Assembly (NCBI GenBank): GCA_020444515.1
Contig: JAHLKX010000004.1
Location: forward strand, 490,491-554,490
Source: Bacteroidota bacterium
GTDB taxonomy: Bacteria; Bacteroidota; Bacteroidia; Bacteroidales; JAADJA01
Direction of reading: 5' to 3'
DNA: 64,000 nt
Shown: piece by piece, positions 37,101-45,012 of the stretch
Layout: each line of letters begins with the position of its first letter
How positions within the stretch are numbered: position 1 is the stretch's first letter
Position numbers and translations under genes: made by a program
The notes under the pieces: generated by a model
The model's database searches: none
The model's input: the letters and a program-made list of their open reading frames with translations, nothing else
What the model was told of the DNA's origin: nothing

Positions 37101-39368
37101 ATTAAGGCTGGTAAGAGAGCTGTTCATGTTAAAACTGGCATGACTCAGCACTTTGGTAATGCCATTCAATCCGGACAGGTCTGTGAGCAAATTATTTGAG
37201 CCAATGGAAATTGAGCCACCAATATGGATCAAGTTCATGAGACCGTCCAGGGTTGAAAGAGCCGGATTGCTTGATATGTAAAGATCGCCATCAACGGACT
37301 CAAGGTTAATGAGCCCCGACAGGGTTTCCATATCCTGATTATTGATTATCCAGAGGGAAGCCCCAACATGGTTCAGGTTCTCTAATCCTGAAAGGCTCTG
37401 CAACGACTGGGTATATGCAATGGTTAAATTTCCCAGCACCTGGCTTATGGTGCTCAAGCCGTTCAGATTGGTTATGGAGGAACCGTTGATGGATACATCA
37501 CCTTCAATTACACTGCAATCGGGGTAATCAAGCGGGAAATCATCAATTTGTTGCTGGGTTGAGAAAGTGATGCCTTCAGGCAAACAAGAATTTAATGCCT
37601 CGCAGGCGTCTTCAACTTCTGCCTGGCTATTGCAGCCTTCATTATTATCATGAATTTCAATTGAGCCATTTGGGCTTTGCAAATAATAACATATACTCTG
37701 TGCCTCACAATGAGATAGAGAATCGTTTTCGTAGATTTGAATACTATTGATAGTCGCAGCAGATATGCTATCCAATGACAATAGGTTTTTGAGTTTTGGA
37801 TTGTAATTTATGATAAGCTCATCTCCAATTGAGGTTAAATTTTCCAGACCAGACAAATTAATTAGAGAGGTATTTCCATAGATTCTCAGATCATTTCCGA
37901 TTGAATTTAATCCTGTTAATCCATTAAGATCTTGAAGAACTGAATTCCCACCACCTGATGATGAACTACCTATAAATAATGAATTTCCGATAGAACTAAG
38001 ACTATTTAAACCCTCCAGACTAATTAAACTATCATTACCGGCAATTATTAATGATCCATTGATAGAGGAAATATTTGTGAGAGGAATTAAGTTTTTCAAA
38101 CATTGATTACTACTAATATTAAGTGTGCCTCCAACATGATTATTATTTTCCAGTCCCTGTAAACTTTGAAGCTCATCATTATTAGAAGCTGAGAATAACG
38201 TCAAATTTGAATTTGACAAATCAAAATTTTCCAAACCTTGTAAATCAACAATTTTATCGTTACCAATTATATATAACGCTCCATAAACATTGCTTAATTT
38301 CTCAATGCCCGACAAGGTTAAAAGACTGTCATTATTCTGAATTCTAAATTCCCCACCTACACTCTGTAAACTCTGTAAACAAGCCAAATCTGTCAGTGCA
38401 GTCCTGTATAAACTAAAGAAAGAGTTAACGGAAGAAAGGCTATCAAGTCCTAAATATGTGAGTGATGTGTTTCCTCCTCCCATCGCAGAATTTGACCCAA
38501 TACTAAGGCATCCATTCACAGTTTCAATAATACCTAAATCAATACTCACAAGGTTTGGGTTATTGTATATATAAATACTCTCTCCCAATGTTTCCAAAGT
38601 TGTAAGATTAAATTCTTTTAAAGAAAAATTCTTAAACACGCTTAATCTATCACCGATGGTAACTAAATTCTCAAATCCCTCAAACTTTACTAATGAATCA
38701 TTATTAATTATAAATAACTCACCACCTATAACTTGCAGACTTGTAAAGGCATTTACAGTATCAATTAAGTCATTATTATAAAATTCTACGTTATTAGTAA
38801 TATTTTTCAGGTTGTTCAATCCATCAAAAGATTCCAATTGATTATTTCCTTGAATAAATAAGCTACTAGCTGACTCAATACTACTAAAACCAGAAAAATA
38901 TTTTAACCGCGGATTATTACTTATTTCTATTCCATCGCCAATAAAGTCCAGTTCGTTAAATCCTGAAATATTTATTAAACTATCATTTAAACCTACATAA
39001 AAAAAAGATCCGAGATAAATTATACTATCCAAACCTATAGATTGAATTCCAATATTTTGATGAATCTTTATACTACCATTAACTCGGGTAATATTTTGCA
39101 GTCCATCAAGATTTGATAACAATGAAGTGTTTGTAATGATTAAAGCTCCTCCAATACTATCTAAAACTGTTAACCCATTTAGATTAGAGATTTCATCACC
39201 TTCAATTACCACATCACCTTCAATCTCCGTACACCCTGGATAATTCACCTGAAAATTATCAATTTGTTCCTGGTTAGTAAAAGTGATACCTTCTGGTAAA
39301 CAACCCTGGGAATAAACCGAAAACTGAAAGGAAATGATTGTAGAGAGAATTAAAATGAGCTTTTTCAT
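34140..39368 (-). CDS. Giant L-domain repeat protein with four Cys-capped modules, T9SS cargo
   Basis: A 1742-residue secreted protein. After the signal peptide (about 1-20) four modules start with the same head, near residues 21 (GCLPEGITFTNQEQIDNF), 594 (SCLPEGITFSTQQQIDDF), 1159 (SCLPEGIWFSTQQQIDSF) and 1388 (SCLPNGITFTTQQQIDDF). Each has solenoid repeats of the LxxLxxIxGxLxIxxNxxL type and closes with a cap such as CEVQSICDFI ... GCNSIAEVQEAC. Modules 1 and 2 are about 570 residues, 3 and 4 about 230 and 270. A type A sorting domain ends the protein (IFPNPANETITI, LNPGMYLLEV). By eye the DNA of module 1 is clearly more AT-rich than module 2. Probably a long rod-like surface protein. Confidence 0.9.
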   Translation of the reverse strand: MKKLILILSTIISFQFSVYSQGCLPEGITFTNQEQIDNFQVNYPGCTEIEGDVVIEGDEISNLNGLTVLDSIGGALIITNTSLLSNLDGLQNITRVNGSIKIHQNIGIQSIGLDSIIYLGSFFYVGLNDSLINISGFNELDFIGDGIEISNNPRLKYFSGFSSIESASSLFIQGNNQLESFDGLNNLKNITNNVEFYNNDLIDTVNAFTSLQVIGGELFIINNDSLVKFEGFENLVTIGDRLSVFKNFSLKEFNLTTLETLGESIYIYNNPNLVSIDLGIIETVNGCLSIGSNSAMGGGNTSLTYLGLDSLSSVNSFFSLYRTALTDLACLQSLQSVGGEFRIQNNDSLLTLSGIEKLSNVYGALYIIGNDKIVDLQGLENFDLSNSNLTLFSASNNDELQSLQGLENNNHVGGTLNISSNQCLKNLIPLTNISSINGSLIIAGNDSLISLEGLNSLSSIGNSLFIGSSSSGGGNSVLQDLNGLTGLNSIGNDLRIYGNTSLINLSGLENLTSIGDELIINYNPKLKNLLSLDSISAATINSIQIYENDSLSHCEAQSICYYLQSPNGSIEIHDNNEGCNSQAEVEDACEALNSCLPEGITFSTQQQIDDFPLDYPDCSVIEGDVSINGSSITNLNGLSTISQVLGNLTIAYTQSLQSLSGLENLNHVGASLWIINNQDMETLSGLINLESVDGDLYISSNPALSTLDGLMNLIHIGGSISIGSNNLLTDLSGLNGITKVLSHASFNMNSSLTSLNGLNNLQSIAGTLSVENDPVLTNLTGLENLSYIGGDLKIRGNEIILNLYGLTKLDTIVGELFIKENPVLQNLLGLDSLSVILGNIQIGDMNNNGNDALIDLTGLEHLKKVNGNFYVQGNNALDSFLGPDNLLRIGGDFDISHNENLDVLDGVNSLNYVGGDLYIHVNGELDSITGFNSLDTVAGYLRIRSNWALKSIAGLYNLTTIETGLLFFYNTILPDLTGLESVQTIGEQLTLYGNPSLENIESLTGITTVPGLLQIAGCDSLESLAGLDSLTYIGEGLTIHDNYSLLNFSGLGSLSKIDGFLSVWTNASLQDFSGLEYLDTLNGYLGISDHTSLTTLSGLDNLLPLSVSEITITNNPLLFTCEVQSICDFIASGNGSVTIANNATGCNSIAEVQEACNFSCLPEGIWFSTQQQIDSFPINYQGCTQIEGNVQIGNWNPTNITNMDSLIQITNIAGGLSIESNSLLTSLSGLDNLATIGGALEIGNWEHPNINLQSLDGLNNLTLVSGGVYIEGNPLNNLAGLSSLSSVGQNFRISFSELSNLQGLESLSSIAGLLEILYNNNLTSLQGIENIEAGTIVGLQITSNPLLTDCDAESICNYLVSPNGLLWIENNASGCNSPEEVEGACMSCLPNGITFTTQQQIDDFHANFPGCNIISGNVEISGYFDITNLDGLLGLEKIEGELLVDHNFEFHNFQGLDSLKEVQGMITIANNIHLVDFTGMESLATIGDNLMVIENDDLVNLAGLESLTVIPGSLGIGENPSLLNLIGLENLESVGSLLIIDHNEDLLSLDGLINLSNIGEDLIIETNHSLVNITALASLKTIGDYLYINENISLPNLFGLDSLEANSINDLTITGNSILTDCDVLSICQYLAAPGGTVDIQNNATGCNTQEEVEAACLTGYSEIEGESPITIFPNPANETITIASNNHQQIDAVYIYDLAGELVLTAKQDDIIIDVRSLNPGMYLLEVAIENQTYRSKLIIQ

Positions 39369-39426
39369 ATGGCTTCAATATAAAATGAAATATTTTGGGG
39401 GTTCATCGGGTCTGGTTATTTACTTC

Positions 39427-39457
39427 CAAAAATAAGCATTGAGCTTTTTAAATCAAA
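39427..39457 (-). promoter_or_regulatory. Promoter of the L-domain protein operon
   Basis: On the minus strand TTTG (39454-39457) is 19 bases from TATTTTTG (39427-39434), both perfect matches. The start codon at 39368 leaves a leader of roughly 50 bases. Confidence 0.62.
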
Positions 39458-39517
39458 TAAAAAATCCTGATCAATCCTAATTTAGAAACATTATTCTATT
39501 GTTAATCACAAAAATTC

Positions 39518-39545
39518 CAACCTGCAACCCGTAACCCGCAACACC
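39518..39545. repeat. Short heptanucleotide repeat, four units
   Basis: Four consecutive 7-base units are related: CAACCTG, CAACCCG, TAACCCG and CAACACC. It sits between two divergent promoters and codes for nothing. It may be chance or a worn low-complexity repeat. Confidence 0.35.
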
Positions 39546-39592
39546 AATTACATCTTAAAAACCAAAAACGAATCAACTAACAAACAAATCTC

Positions 39593-39600
39593 TATATTTG
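39593..39600 (+). promoter_or_regulatory. -7 box of the DUF3109 gene, near-leaderless
   Basis: TATATTTG is a perfect TAnnTTTG box ending only 5 bases before the ATG at 39606. A transcription start at the usual distance would coincide with the start codon. No -33 TTG at 19-20 bases. Confidence 0.5.
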
Positions 39601-39605
39601 CGCCC

Positions 39606-40163
39606 ATGATTTCAATTGACGATACGCTTATTTCAGAAGAGTTTCGCGATGCACGGTTTTGTTGCGATGTGCAAAAATGCCTGGGCGCCTGTTGTGTGGA
39701 AGGCGACGCCGGTGCCCCCCTCGAAGAGGATGAGATCAGCATTTTAGAAGATTATATTGAGGACATCAAAACATGCATGACGGAAGATGGCATTGATGTG
39801 ATCGATGCCAATGGTGTGTTTGATTATGATACGGATGGATCGTATGTTACGCCGCTGGTCCACGACCGGGATTGTGCTTTTGTATATTACGAAAATAACA
39901 TCGCCCGCTGTGCCATCGAAAAAGCCCATGAAGCAGGGAAAATCCCTTTGCAGAAACCGATCTCATGCCACCTCTATCCTGTCAGGGTGAGCAAACACAA
40001 GGGATTTGATGCAGTGAATTATCATCAATGGTATATTTGCCAGCCAGCCCGGACTTATGGAAAAAACCATGGTATTTACCTTTATCGATTCCTGAAAGAA
40101 CCGCTGATCCGTAAATTTGGTGAAGACTGGTATAATAAGCTGGTGAAAGAAATCGAGAAGTAA
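39606..40163 (+). CDS. DUF3109 family cysteine-rich protein
   Basis: A 185-residue cytosolic protein with the cysteine pattern of DUF3109/YkgJ-like putative zinc or iron-sulfur proteins: FCCDVQKCLGACCVEG near 18-33, then DRDCAFV, ARCAIE, SCHLYPV and WYICQPA. The ligand-forming cysteines are all present. No biochemical role is established for the family. A single gene with a very close promoter, divergent from the L-domain operon. Confidence 0.9.
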   Translation: MISIDDTLISEEFRDARFCCDVQKCLGACCVEGDAGAPLEEDEISILEDYIEDIKTCMTEDGIDVIDANGVFDYDTDGSYVTPLVHDRDCAFVYYENNIARCAIEKAHEAGKIPLQKPISCHLYPVRVSKHKGFDAVNYHQWYICQPARTYGKNHGIYLYRFLKEPLIRKFGEDWYNKLVKEIEK

Positions 40164-40249
40164 ACCCCCTCATTGAATAAAATATAACTCCGGATGGTGA
40201 CTCTTGGCTGGAAATCCCCTATTTTTACATTCAATTAATTTAAAACACC

Positions 40250-42043
40250 ATGAAACAAATATTTACCCTTTTCCAAACGGTATTGATCATTGCTATTCTT
40301 TTCGTTCAATTACCCTTGAATGCCCAGCAGCGTCAATCCTACAAATTAACTGCGGAAGAACTGGATCTTAAACAATCATCGCTTGATCCCACCAGCCGCC
40401 ATAATGTTTATGGTCAGAAAAGATATGAGGCTTCTTCCCCGGAATCTGTTACCGACACCCTGAACTTTCCCCTGGAGGGAGAATATAATCTCTATGATTA
40501 TGAAGGGGGATATATATCCGGGAATAATGATTATTTCGATAAAGCCAAGGCCAATTATTTTGAGGGCCCCCAACCCTACATGATCACCGGTATCCTGATC
40601 GATTTCGCCTGGGCGACGGGCAGCAATACCGATATTGAAGTTGCAGTATGGGGCGAAAGTAAAAGTCCCGGATCCAAAATTGGCAGTCAAACAATAGGAT
40701 TGCAAACCATCATCAATGATGTGGCCAACGAACAGACCACCCTGGTAAATTTTGATAATCCCATCATTGTGAACGGAGATTTTTATGTGGGTGTCGTATT
40801 ACCCACAGCCCCGGGCGATACGGTGGCGGTTTATACCAATACGGATGGCGACACCGACCCGGCAACAGCGTGGGAGCAATGGAGCGACAATTCCTGGGTA
40901 ACATTTGATGACCCGACAAGCTGGGGAAGAAAAGTGGCCCTTGCCATTTTCCCTATTGTCCAGAGCGGGGAACTGTTTGCAGCTGATTTTTCGGCCGAAC
41001 CGACTACCCTAACAGAGGGAGGCAGTGTCCAGTTTACCGATGAATCGATTGGCGATCCAGAAACCTGGGAGTGGGCCTTCGAAGGGGGTTTCCCGGCTAC
41101 TTCATCCATGCAAAATCCAATGGTTACCTACAATGAACCCGGCTTGTATGAGGTATCCCTCACCATTACCAAAGGAACCGACAACAGCACCAAAACATTA
41201 GAAAATTTTATAACGGTTAATCCTCCTCAAACTTCTATGACCGACACCCTGAACTTTCCGCTTCCGGGAGAATTCATTGTCTACATGCTCAATGATAACG
41301 GTGGTTTTGTAAATGGCAACAATGTTTATGGAGACTTGGGGAAAGCCAATAAATTTATCCTTACAGAGGAAGCGAAGATCACAGGTATACTCTATGATTT
41401 TGCCTGGGCCACCGGCGGAAATCCTGATATCGAAATGGCAGTGTGGAATCACAATATGTCGACTGGAAAACCCGGAATGAAACTGGGTAGTGAAACCATT
41501 CCTCTGAATACCATTAAAGATGACATCCAGAATTTTTCACTGACCTATGTCCCGTTTGATCCCCCCATCAATGTGAGCCAGGCTTTTTATGCAGGTTTTC
41601 TGCTTCCACAGGCAGCCGGTGACACCCTAGTTGTTTGGGGCAATACGGATGGCGACACCAATCCGGGCACGGCCTGGGATCTTTGGAATGACAATACGTG
41701 GCATCCTTTCAATGAAACAGGTTCCTGGGAATTGAATATTGCCCTCGGCGTTCATCCCATCGTTGAATATACATTGGGATTTGAAGATAAAACTGCAAAC
41801 CTGGGTCTCACCATCGTTCCCAATCCGGCCAATGACTTTATTCAGGTTAGCTGGGATCCATCATCAATCACAACCACTGCTGTAAAGCTTTTATCCATGG
41901 ATGGTGTTGTGCAAAAGGAAATCATTCCTGAGGCTGCAGCTTCAAAAATTCGGGTCAAACTGGACCGATTGCCTTCAGGCATCTATTTCGTTCAACTGAT
42001 CACCGAAAAAGGCATTGAAACCCGCAAGGTCATCCGACGGTAA
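40250..42043 (+). CDS. T9SS cargo protein with a duplicated domain flanking a PKD domain
   Basis: A 597-residue secreted protein. After the signal peptide (about 1-26) a domain of about 168 residues (68-235, starting SVTDTLNFPLEGEYNLY) is repeated at about 329-500 (SMTDTLNFPLPGEFIVY); the copies share DFAWATG, NTDGDT and TAWxxWxDN. Between them lies a PKD domain (about 246-324, TWEWAFEGGFPATS ... NEPGLYEVSLT). The end is a type A sorting domain (IVPNPANDFIQV, LPSGIYFVQLIT). The repeated domain is not one I can name; it looks like a jelly-roll. Single gene, 3 bases from the end of the convergent photolyase gene. Confidence 0.82.
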   Translation: MKQIFTLFQTVLIIAILFVQLPLNAQQRQSYKLTAEELDLKQSSLDPTSRHNVYGQKRYEASSPESVTDTLNFPLEGEYNLYDYEGGYISGNNDYFDKAKANYFEGPQPYMITGILIDFAWATGSNTDIEVAVWGESKSPGSKIGSQTIGLQTIINDVANEQTTLVNFDNPIIVNGDFYVGVVLPTAPGDTVAVYTNTDGDTDPATAWEQWSDNSWVTFDDPTSWGRKVALAIFPIVQSGELFAADFSAEPTTLTEGGSVQFTDESIGDPETWEWAFEGGFPATSSMQNPMVTYNEPGLYEVSLTITKGTDNSTKTLENFITVNPPQTSMTDTLNFPLPGEFIVYMLNDNGGFVNGNNVYGDLGKANKFILTEEAKITGILYDFAWATGGNPDIEMAVWNHNMSTGKPGMKLGSETIPLNTIKDDIQNFSLTYVPFDPPINVSQAFYAGFLLPQAAGDTLVVWGNTDGDTNPGTAWDLWNDNTWHPFNETGSWELNIALGVHPIVEYTLGFEDKTANLGLTIVPNPANDFIQVSWDPSSITTTAVKLLSMDGVVQKEIIPEAAASKIRVKLDRLPSGIYFVQLITEKGIETRKVIRR

Positions 42044-42045
42044 GA

Positions 42046-43347
42046 TCATCTGTTGATCGCCTGCTTATAGGTTTTGATGGCCCGCTCGCGGGCAAATTTA
42101 TGATCGATCATGGGTTTGGGATACCGGTTGGTTCCCAGTTCGGGCACCCACTTTTTAATGTATGTCAGGTCCGGGTCAAATTTCTTCTGTTGCGATTCCG
42201 GGTTGAACACCCTGAAATAAGGTGATGCATCACAGCCGGTTCCGGCAGCCCACTGCCAGTTCCCATTGTTGGATGACAACTCATAATCAAGCAGTTTTTC
42301 AGCAAAATAAGCTTCACCCCATCGCCAGTCGATGAGCAGGTGTTTGCATAAAAAACTGGCGGTGACCATGCGCACACGATTATGCATAAAGCCGGTTTCA
42401 TTGAGTTCACGCATGCCGGCATCAACCATCGGATAGCCGGTTTTGCCCTGGCACCAGCTTTCAAATTGAACCTCATCATTGATCCAGGGAATGTTATCAT
42501 AAGCCGGTTTGAAACTGTGATCGATTACTTTGGGGAAATGAAATAAAATCTGCATAAAAAACTCACGCCATATCAACTCTTTCAAGAAGGTAGGTTCGTA
42601 CTTTGCAGCTCTTTGAACGACTTCACGAATGCTTACAGTGCCGAAACGAAGATGCGGGCCCATCCGGCTGGTGCCTTCCTTTGAAGGAATATCGCGGGTT
42701 TGGTTATAGTTTTCAATCAGGTCTTTTGACGTACGACCCGGCGGAACCTTTATCTCACTTAGCTCAAACCCGATGTCATTCATATCAGGGATGGGTTCAA
42801 AATCACAAGCATAAAACCGATCGGTATATTTTTCGATGCTAAAAGATGGTAATTCCTCATTATGAAAACGTTCCAGCCACTTGCGGCTGTAAGGTGTATA
42901 GACCGTGTAGGGATTGCCATCCTGTTTGACAACCTCGTCCTTCTCAAAGATCACCTGGTCTTTCCAATCATGAAATTCCACATCGGCATTTTTCAGCATG
43001 GCCGAAACCTTTTCGTCACGCTGAATGGCGTAAGGTTCATAATCACGATTGGTGAAAACGGATGCCAGTGGATATTTTTTTACCAGCTCCTGAAAAATTT
43101 CAATCGGTTCACCCTTTCTGACCAGGAGGGTACTTCCATGTTTCTTAAGTTGGGCATTGATTTTTTGCAATTCCTGATGAATGAAAGTGACCCTTGCATC
43201 ATCCCGCGGAAGTTCCTTTAGTATGGCTGTATCAAAAATAAACAGGGGCAGAACCGGTCTGCCTGCGCACAATGCATGAAACAGCCCAGCATTATCATAC
43301 AACCGCAGGTCCCTTCTGAACCAGAATATGGTGATGTTTTTTCCCAT
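42046..43347 (-). CDS. phrB: Deoxyribodipyrimidine photolyase (class I CPD type)
   Basis: A 433-residue flavoenzyme that uses blue light to split cyclobutane pyrimidine dimers. The N-terminal alpha/beta domain begins ITIFWFRRDLRLYDNAGL; the FAD-binding helical domain carries LIWREFFMQILFHFP, TGYPMVDAGMRELNETGFMH and RMVTASFLCKHLLIDWR, and the NNGNWQWAAGTGCDASPYFR segment holds the Asn/Trp residues of the flavin and dimer pocket. The length is slightly shorter than E. coli PhrB (472). It implies that the organism is at least sometimes exposed to light. It lies downstream of ferritin, but a terminator at 43355-43381 separates them. Confidence 0.95.
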   Translation of the reverse strand: MGKNITIFWFRRDLRLYDNAGLFHALCAGRPVLPLFIFDTAILKELPRDDARVTFIHQELQKINAQLKKHGSTLLVRKGEPIEIFQELVKKYPLASVFTNRDYEPYAIQRDEKVSAMLKNADVEFHDWKDQVIFEKDEVVKQDGNPYTVYTPYSRKWLERFHNEELPSFSIEKYTDRFYACDFEPIPDMNDIGFELSEIKVPPGRTSKDLIENYNQTRDIPSKEGTSRMGPHLRFGTVSIREVVQRAAKYEPTFLKELIWREFFMQILFHFPKVIDHSFKPAYDNIPWINDEVQFESWCQGKTGYPMVDAGMRELNETGFMHNRVRMVTASFLCKHLLIDWRWGEAYFAEKLLDYELSSNNGNWQWAAGTGCDASPYFRVFNPESQQKKFDPDLTYIKKWVPELGTNRYPKPMIDHKFARERAIKTYKQAINR

Positions 43348-43354
43348 ATGGATT

Positions 43355-43381
43355 AAAAAGCCCCTGCCGATGGCAGAGGCT
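43355..43381 (-). terminator. Intrinsic terminator of the ferritin gene
   Basis: On the minus strand AGCCTCTGCC pairs with GGCAGGGGCT (one A-C mismatch) around a three-base loop and is followed by TTTTT. It lies 20 bases after the ferritin stop and just before the photolyase start. Confidence 0.75.
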
Positions 43382-43401
43382 CATTCGTGTTTTCAGATGT
43401 T

Positions 43402-43926
43402 TTATTCAGCGGAGGCCGGTGCCGGCATGGTGGTCGTCATACCGGCTAGCTCTTTGTCAAGGTGGAATAAACCGCCCTGTTCATTACCGGCAAGTCTGAA
43501 TTTGTCGAGGATGCTTTTAAAGACACTCTCTTCTTCAATTTGTTCCTGGATGTACCACTGCAGGAATTGTGCGGTTGTAAAATCCTTTTCATTAAAGGCC
43601 ACTTCGTACAATTCATTGATCGAACTTGTTACAAATTCTTCATGCTTAAGAATTTTTTCAAATACATCCAATAAGCTTTTATAATTCGCATCCGGAGCTT
43701 TCAGGTCGAGCAATACGGCGTGACCACCCTTGTCGTTCACATACTTGATCAGTTTGGTCATATGCATTCTTTCCTCATCGGAATGGCCATATAAAAACTG
43801 GGCAGCACCTGAAAATCCTTTCAGTTCGCACCATGAGGCCATCGCCATATAAATACGGGATGAATGTTCTTCTACCTGAATTTGTTTTACCAATGCTTTT
43901 TCAACTTTTTCTTTCAACATAACCAT
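43402..43926 (-). CDS. Ferritin (non-haem, FtnA-like)
   Basis: A 174-residue iron-storage protein forming a 24-subunit shell. The ferroxidase ligands are visible: VEEHSSRIYMAM with the first glutamate pair, SDEERMHMTKL with the bridging glutamate, and QWYIQEQIEEE in the fourth helix. The C-terminal ~15 residues (TTTMPAPASAE) are an extra tail. Translation may begin at the third codon (second ATG) rather than the first. A -7 box lies about 42 bases upstream. It stores iron and limits Fenton chemistry, which fits the iron-sulfur-rich Rnf proteins nearby. Confidence 0.94.
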   Translation of the reverse strand: MVMLKEKVEKALVKQIQVEEHSSRIYMAMASWCELKGFSGAAQFLYGHSDEERMHMTKLIKYVNDKGGHAVLLDLKAPDANYKSLLDVFEKILKHEEFVTSSINELYEVAFNEKDFTTAQFLQWYIQEQIEEESVFKSILDKFRLAGNEQGGLFHLDKELAGMTTTMPAPASAE

Positions 43927-43967
43927 CTATTTTTTAATTGTTTAATTTTCAATTGCGTGTTATAAAA

Positions 43968-43975
43968 CAAAACTA
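43968..43975 (-). promoter_or_regulatory. Candidate -7 box for ferritin
   Basis: On the minus strand TAGTTTTG matches TAnnTTTG, 41 bases upstream of the ferritin start. No -33 TTG at the standard distance. Confidence 0.45.
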
Positions 43976-44045
43976 TTTAATCCTCTAAATGTTCATTAAA
44001 CCGTTTATTTGGAAACGATTTAAATTAATAAAAATTCCAGGTTGT

Positions 44046-44085
44046 AAAAAAACCTGCTTGATCAATCAAACAGGTTCGTTTTTTT
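44046..44085 (-). terminator. Bidirectional terminator after the ATP synthase operon
   Basis: AACCTG (44051-44056) pairs with CAGGTT (44071-44076), extended inward by TTGAT/ATCAA. A run of seven T follows in both directions (minus: 44046-44052; plus: 44079-44085). It lies just after the end of atpG. Confidence 0.85.
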
Positions 44086-44101
44086 CTATAGGCCTGTGTG
44101 T

Positions 44102-44992
44102 TTATCCATTAAGGGCTTCTGCACCACTGACAATTTCGAGGATCTCATTGGTAATGGCTGCCTGTCGCGCCTTGTTATAGGCCAGGCTAAGGTCACGCAA
44201 CAACTCTTTGGCATTGTCGGTTGCCTGGTGCATAGCAGTCATTCGGGCTCCATGTTCCGAAGCGAAAGAATCGAGCAGTGCTTTGTAAAACTGTATTTTC
44301 AATGATTTAGGAATCAGGTCGTGCACGATCTCTTCCTTGTTAGGCTCAAAAATGTAATCTGTTTTTGAAACACTTTTGGCCCCAGCTTCTTGCTTTACCG
44401 GCTCCACAGGCAGGAATTGTTCTCTTACAAGCTTCTGCGTAGCTGCATTTTTAAACTGGTTATAAATGATTTCAATGCGATCGAATTGTTTGTTTCTGAA
44501 GAGCTCCATCACTTTTTCAGCAACGGGCCCGACATTTTCAAATGTAAGATTATCGAACAGGGGTGTATAATCCTCAAGTATCGGAAACTTTCTCCTTTTG
44601 AAGTAATCATTCACCTTTTTACCAACCGTTATCAGCGCAACATTGCCTTCGTTAAACTGCTGTGCATATGTTTCTTTCATGGTAAGGTTGGTAGCTTTGA
44701 TTACATTGGCATTGAAAGCCCCGCATAAACCACGGTTAGAGGTAACTGCAATGACGAGAACTTTGCGGGGTTCACGCTGTTCAGCATAAACACTGCTATC
44801 GTCACCCGCATCAAGTGATGCACTTAAATTTTGTAAAATTTCCTTTAATTTGGCTGCATAAGGACGCATCTGCAGGATGGCGTTCTGAGCCTTCCTCAAT
44901 TTGGAGGCCGCCACCATTTTCATGGCACTGGTAATTTGTTGCGTTGACTTTACCGAGGCAATCCGTGTCCTTACTTCCTTTAAATTGGCCAT
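44102..44992 (-). CDS. atpG: ATP synthase F1 subunit gamma
   Basis: A 296-residue central stalk subunit. The N terminus MANLKEVRTRIASVKSTQQI and the C terminus RQAAITNEILEIVSGAEAL are the two helices that form the rotating coiled coil; SNRGLCGAFNANVIKA is the conserved middle segment. Last gene of the operon; 20 bases from atpA. Confidence 0.97.
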   Translation of the reverse strand: MANLKEVRTRIASVKSTQQITSAMKMVAASKLRKAQNAILQMRPYAAKLKEILQNLSASLDAGDDSSVYAEQREPRKVLVIAVTSNRGLCGAFNANVIKATNLTMKETYAQQFNEGNVALITVGKKVNDYFKRRKFPILEDYTPLFDNLTFENVGPVAEKVMELFRNKQFDRIEIIYNQFKNAATQKLVREQFLPVEPVKQEAGAKSVSKTDYIFEPNKEEIVHDLIPKSLKIQFYKALLDSFASEHGARMTAMHQATDNAKELLRDLSLAYNKARQAAITNEILEIVSGAEALNG

Positions 44993-45012
44993 TTATTCAA
45001 ATTTAAATTCGG

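Noticed and set aside
34140..39368. Regular repeats that could suggest a CRISPR or DNA repeat array
   Set aside because: The periodicity is about 69 bases and follows the reading frame; repeats differ at third positions and encode a protein solenoid, with no conserved DNA repeat or unique spacers.
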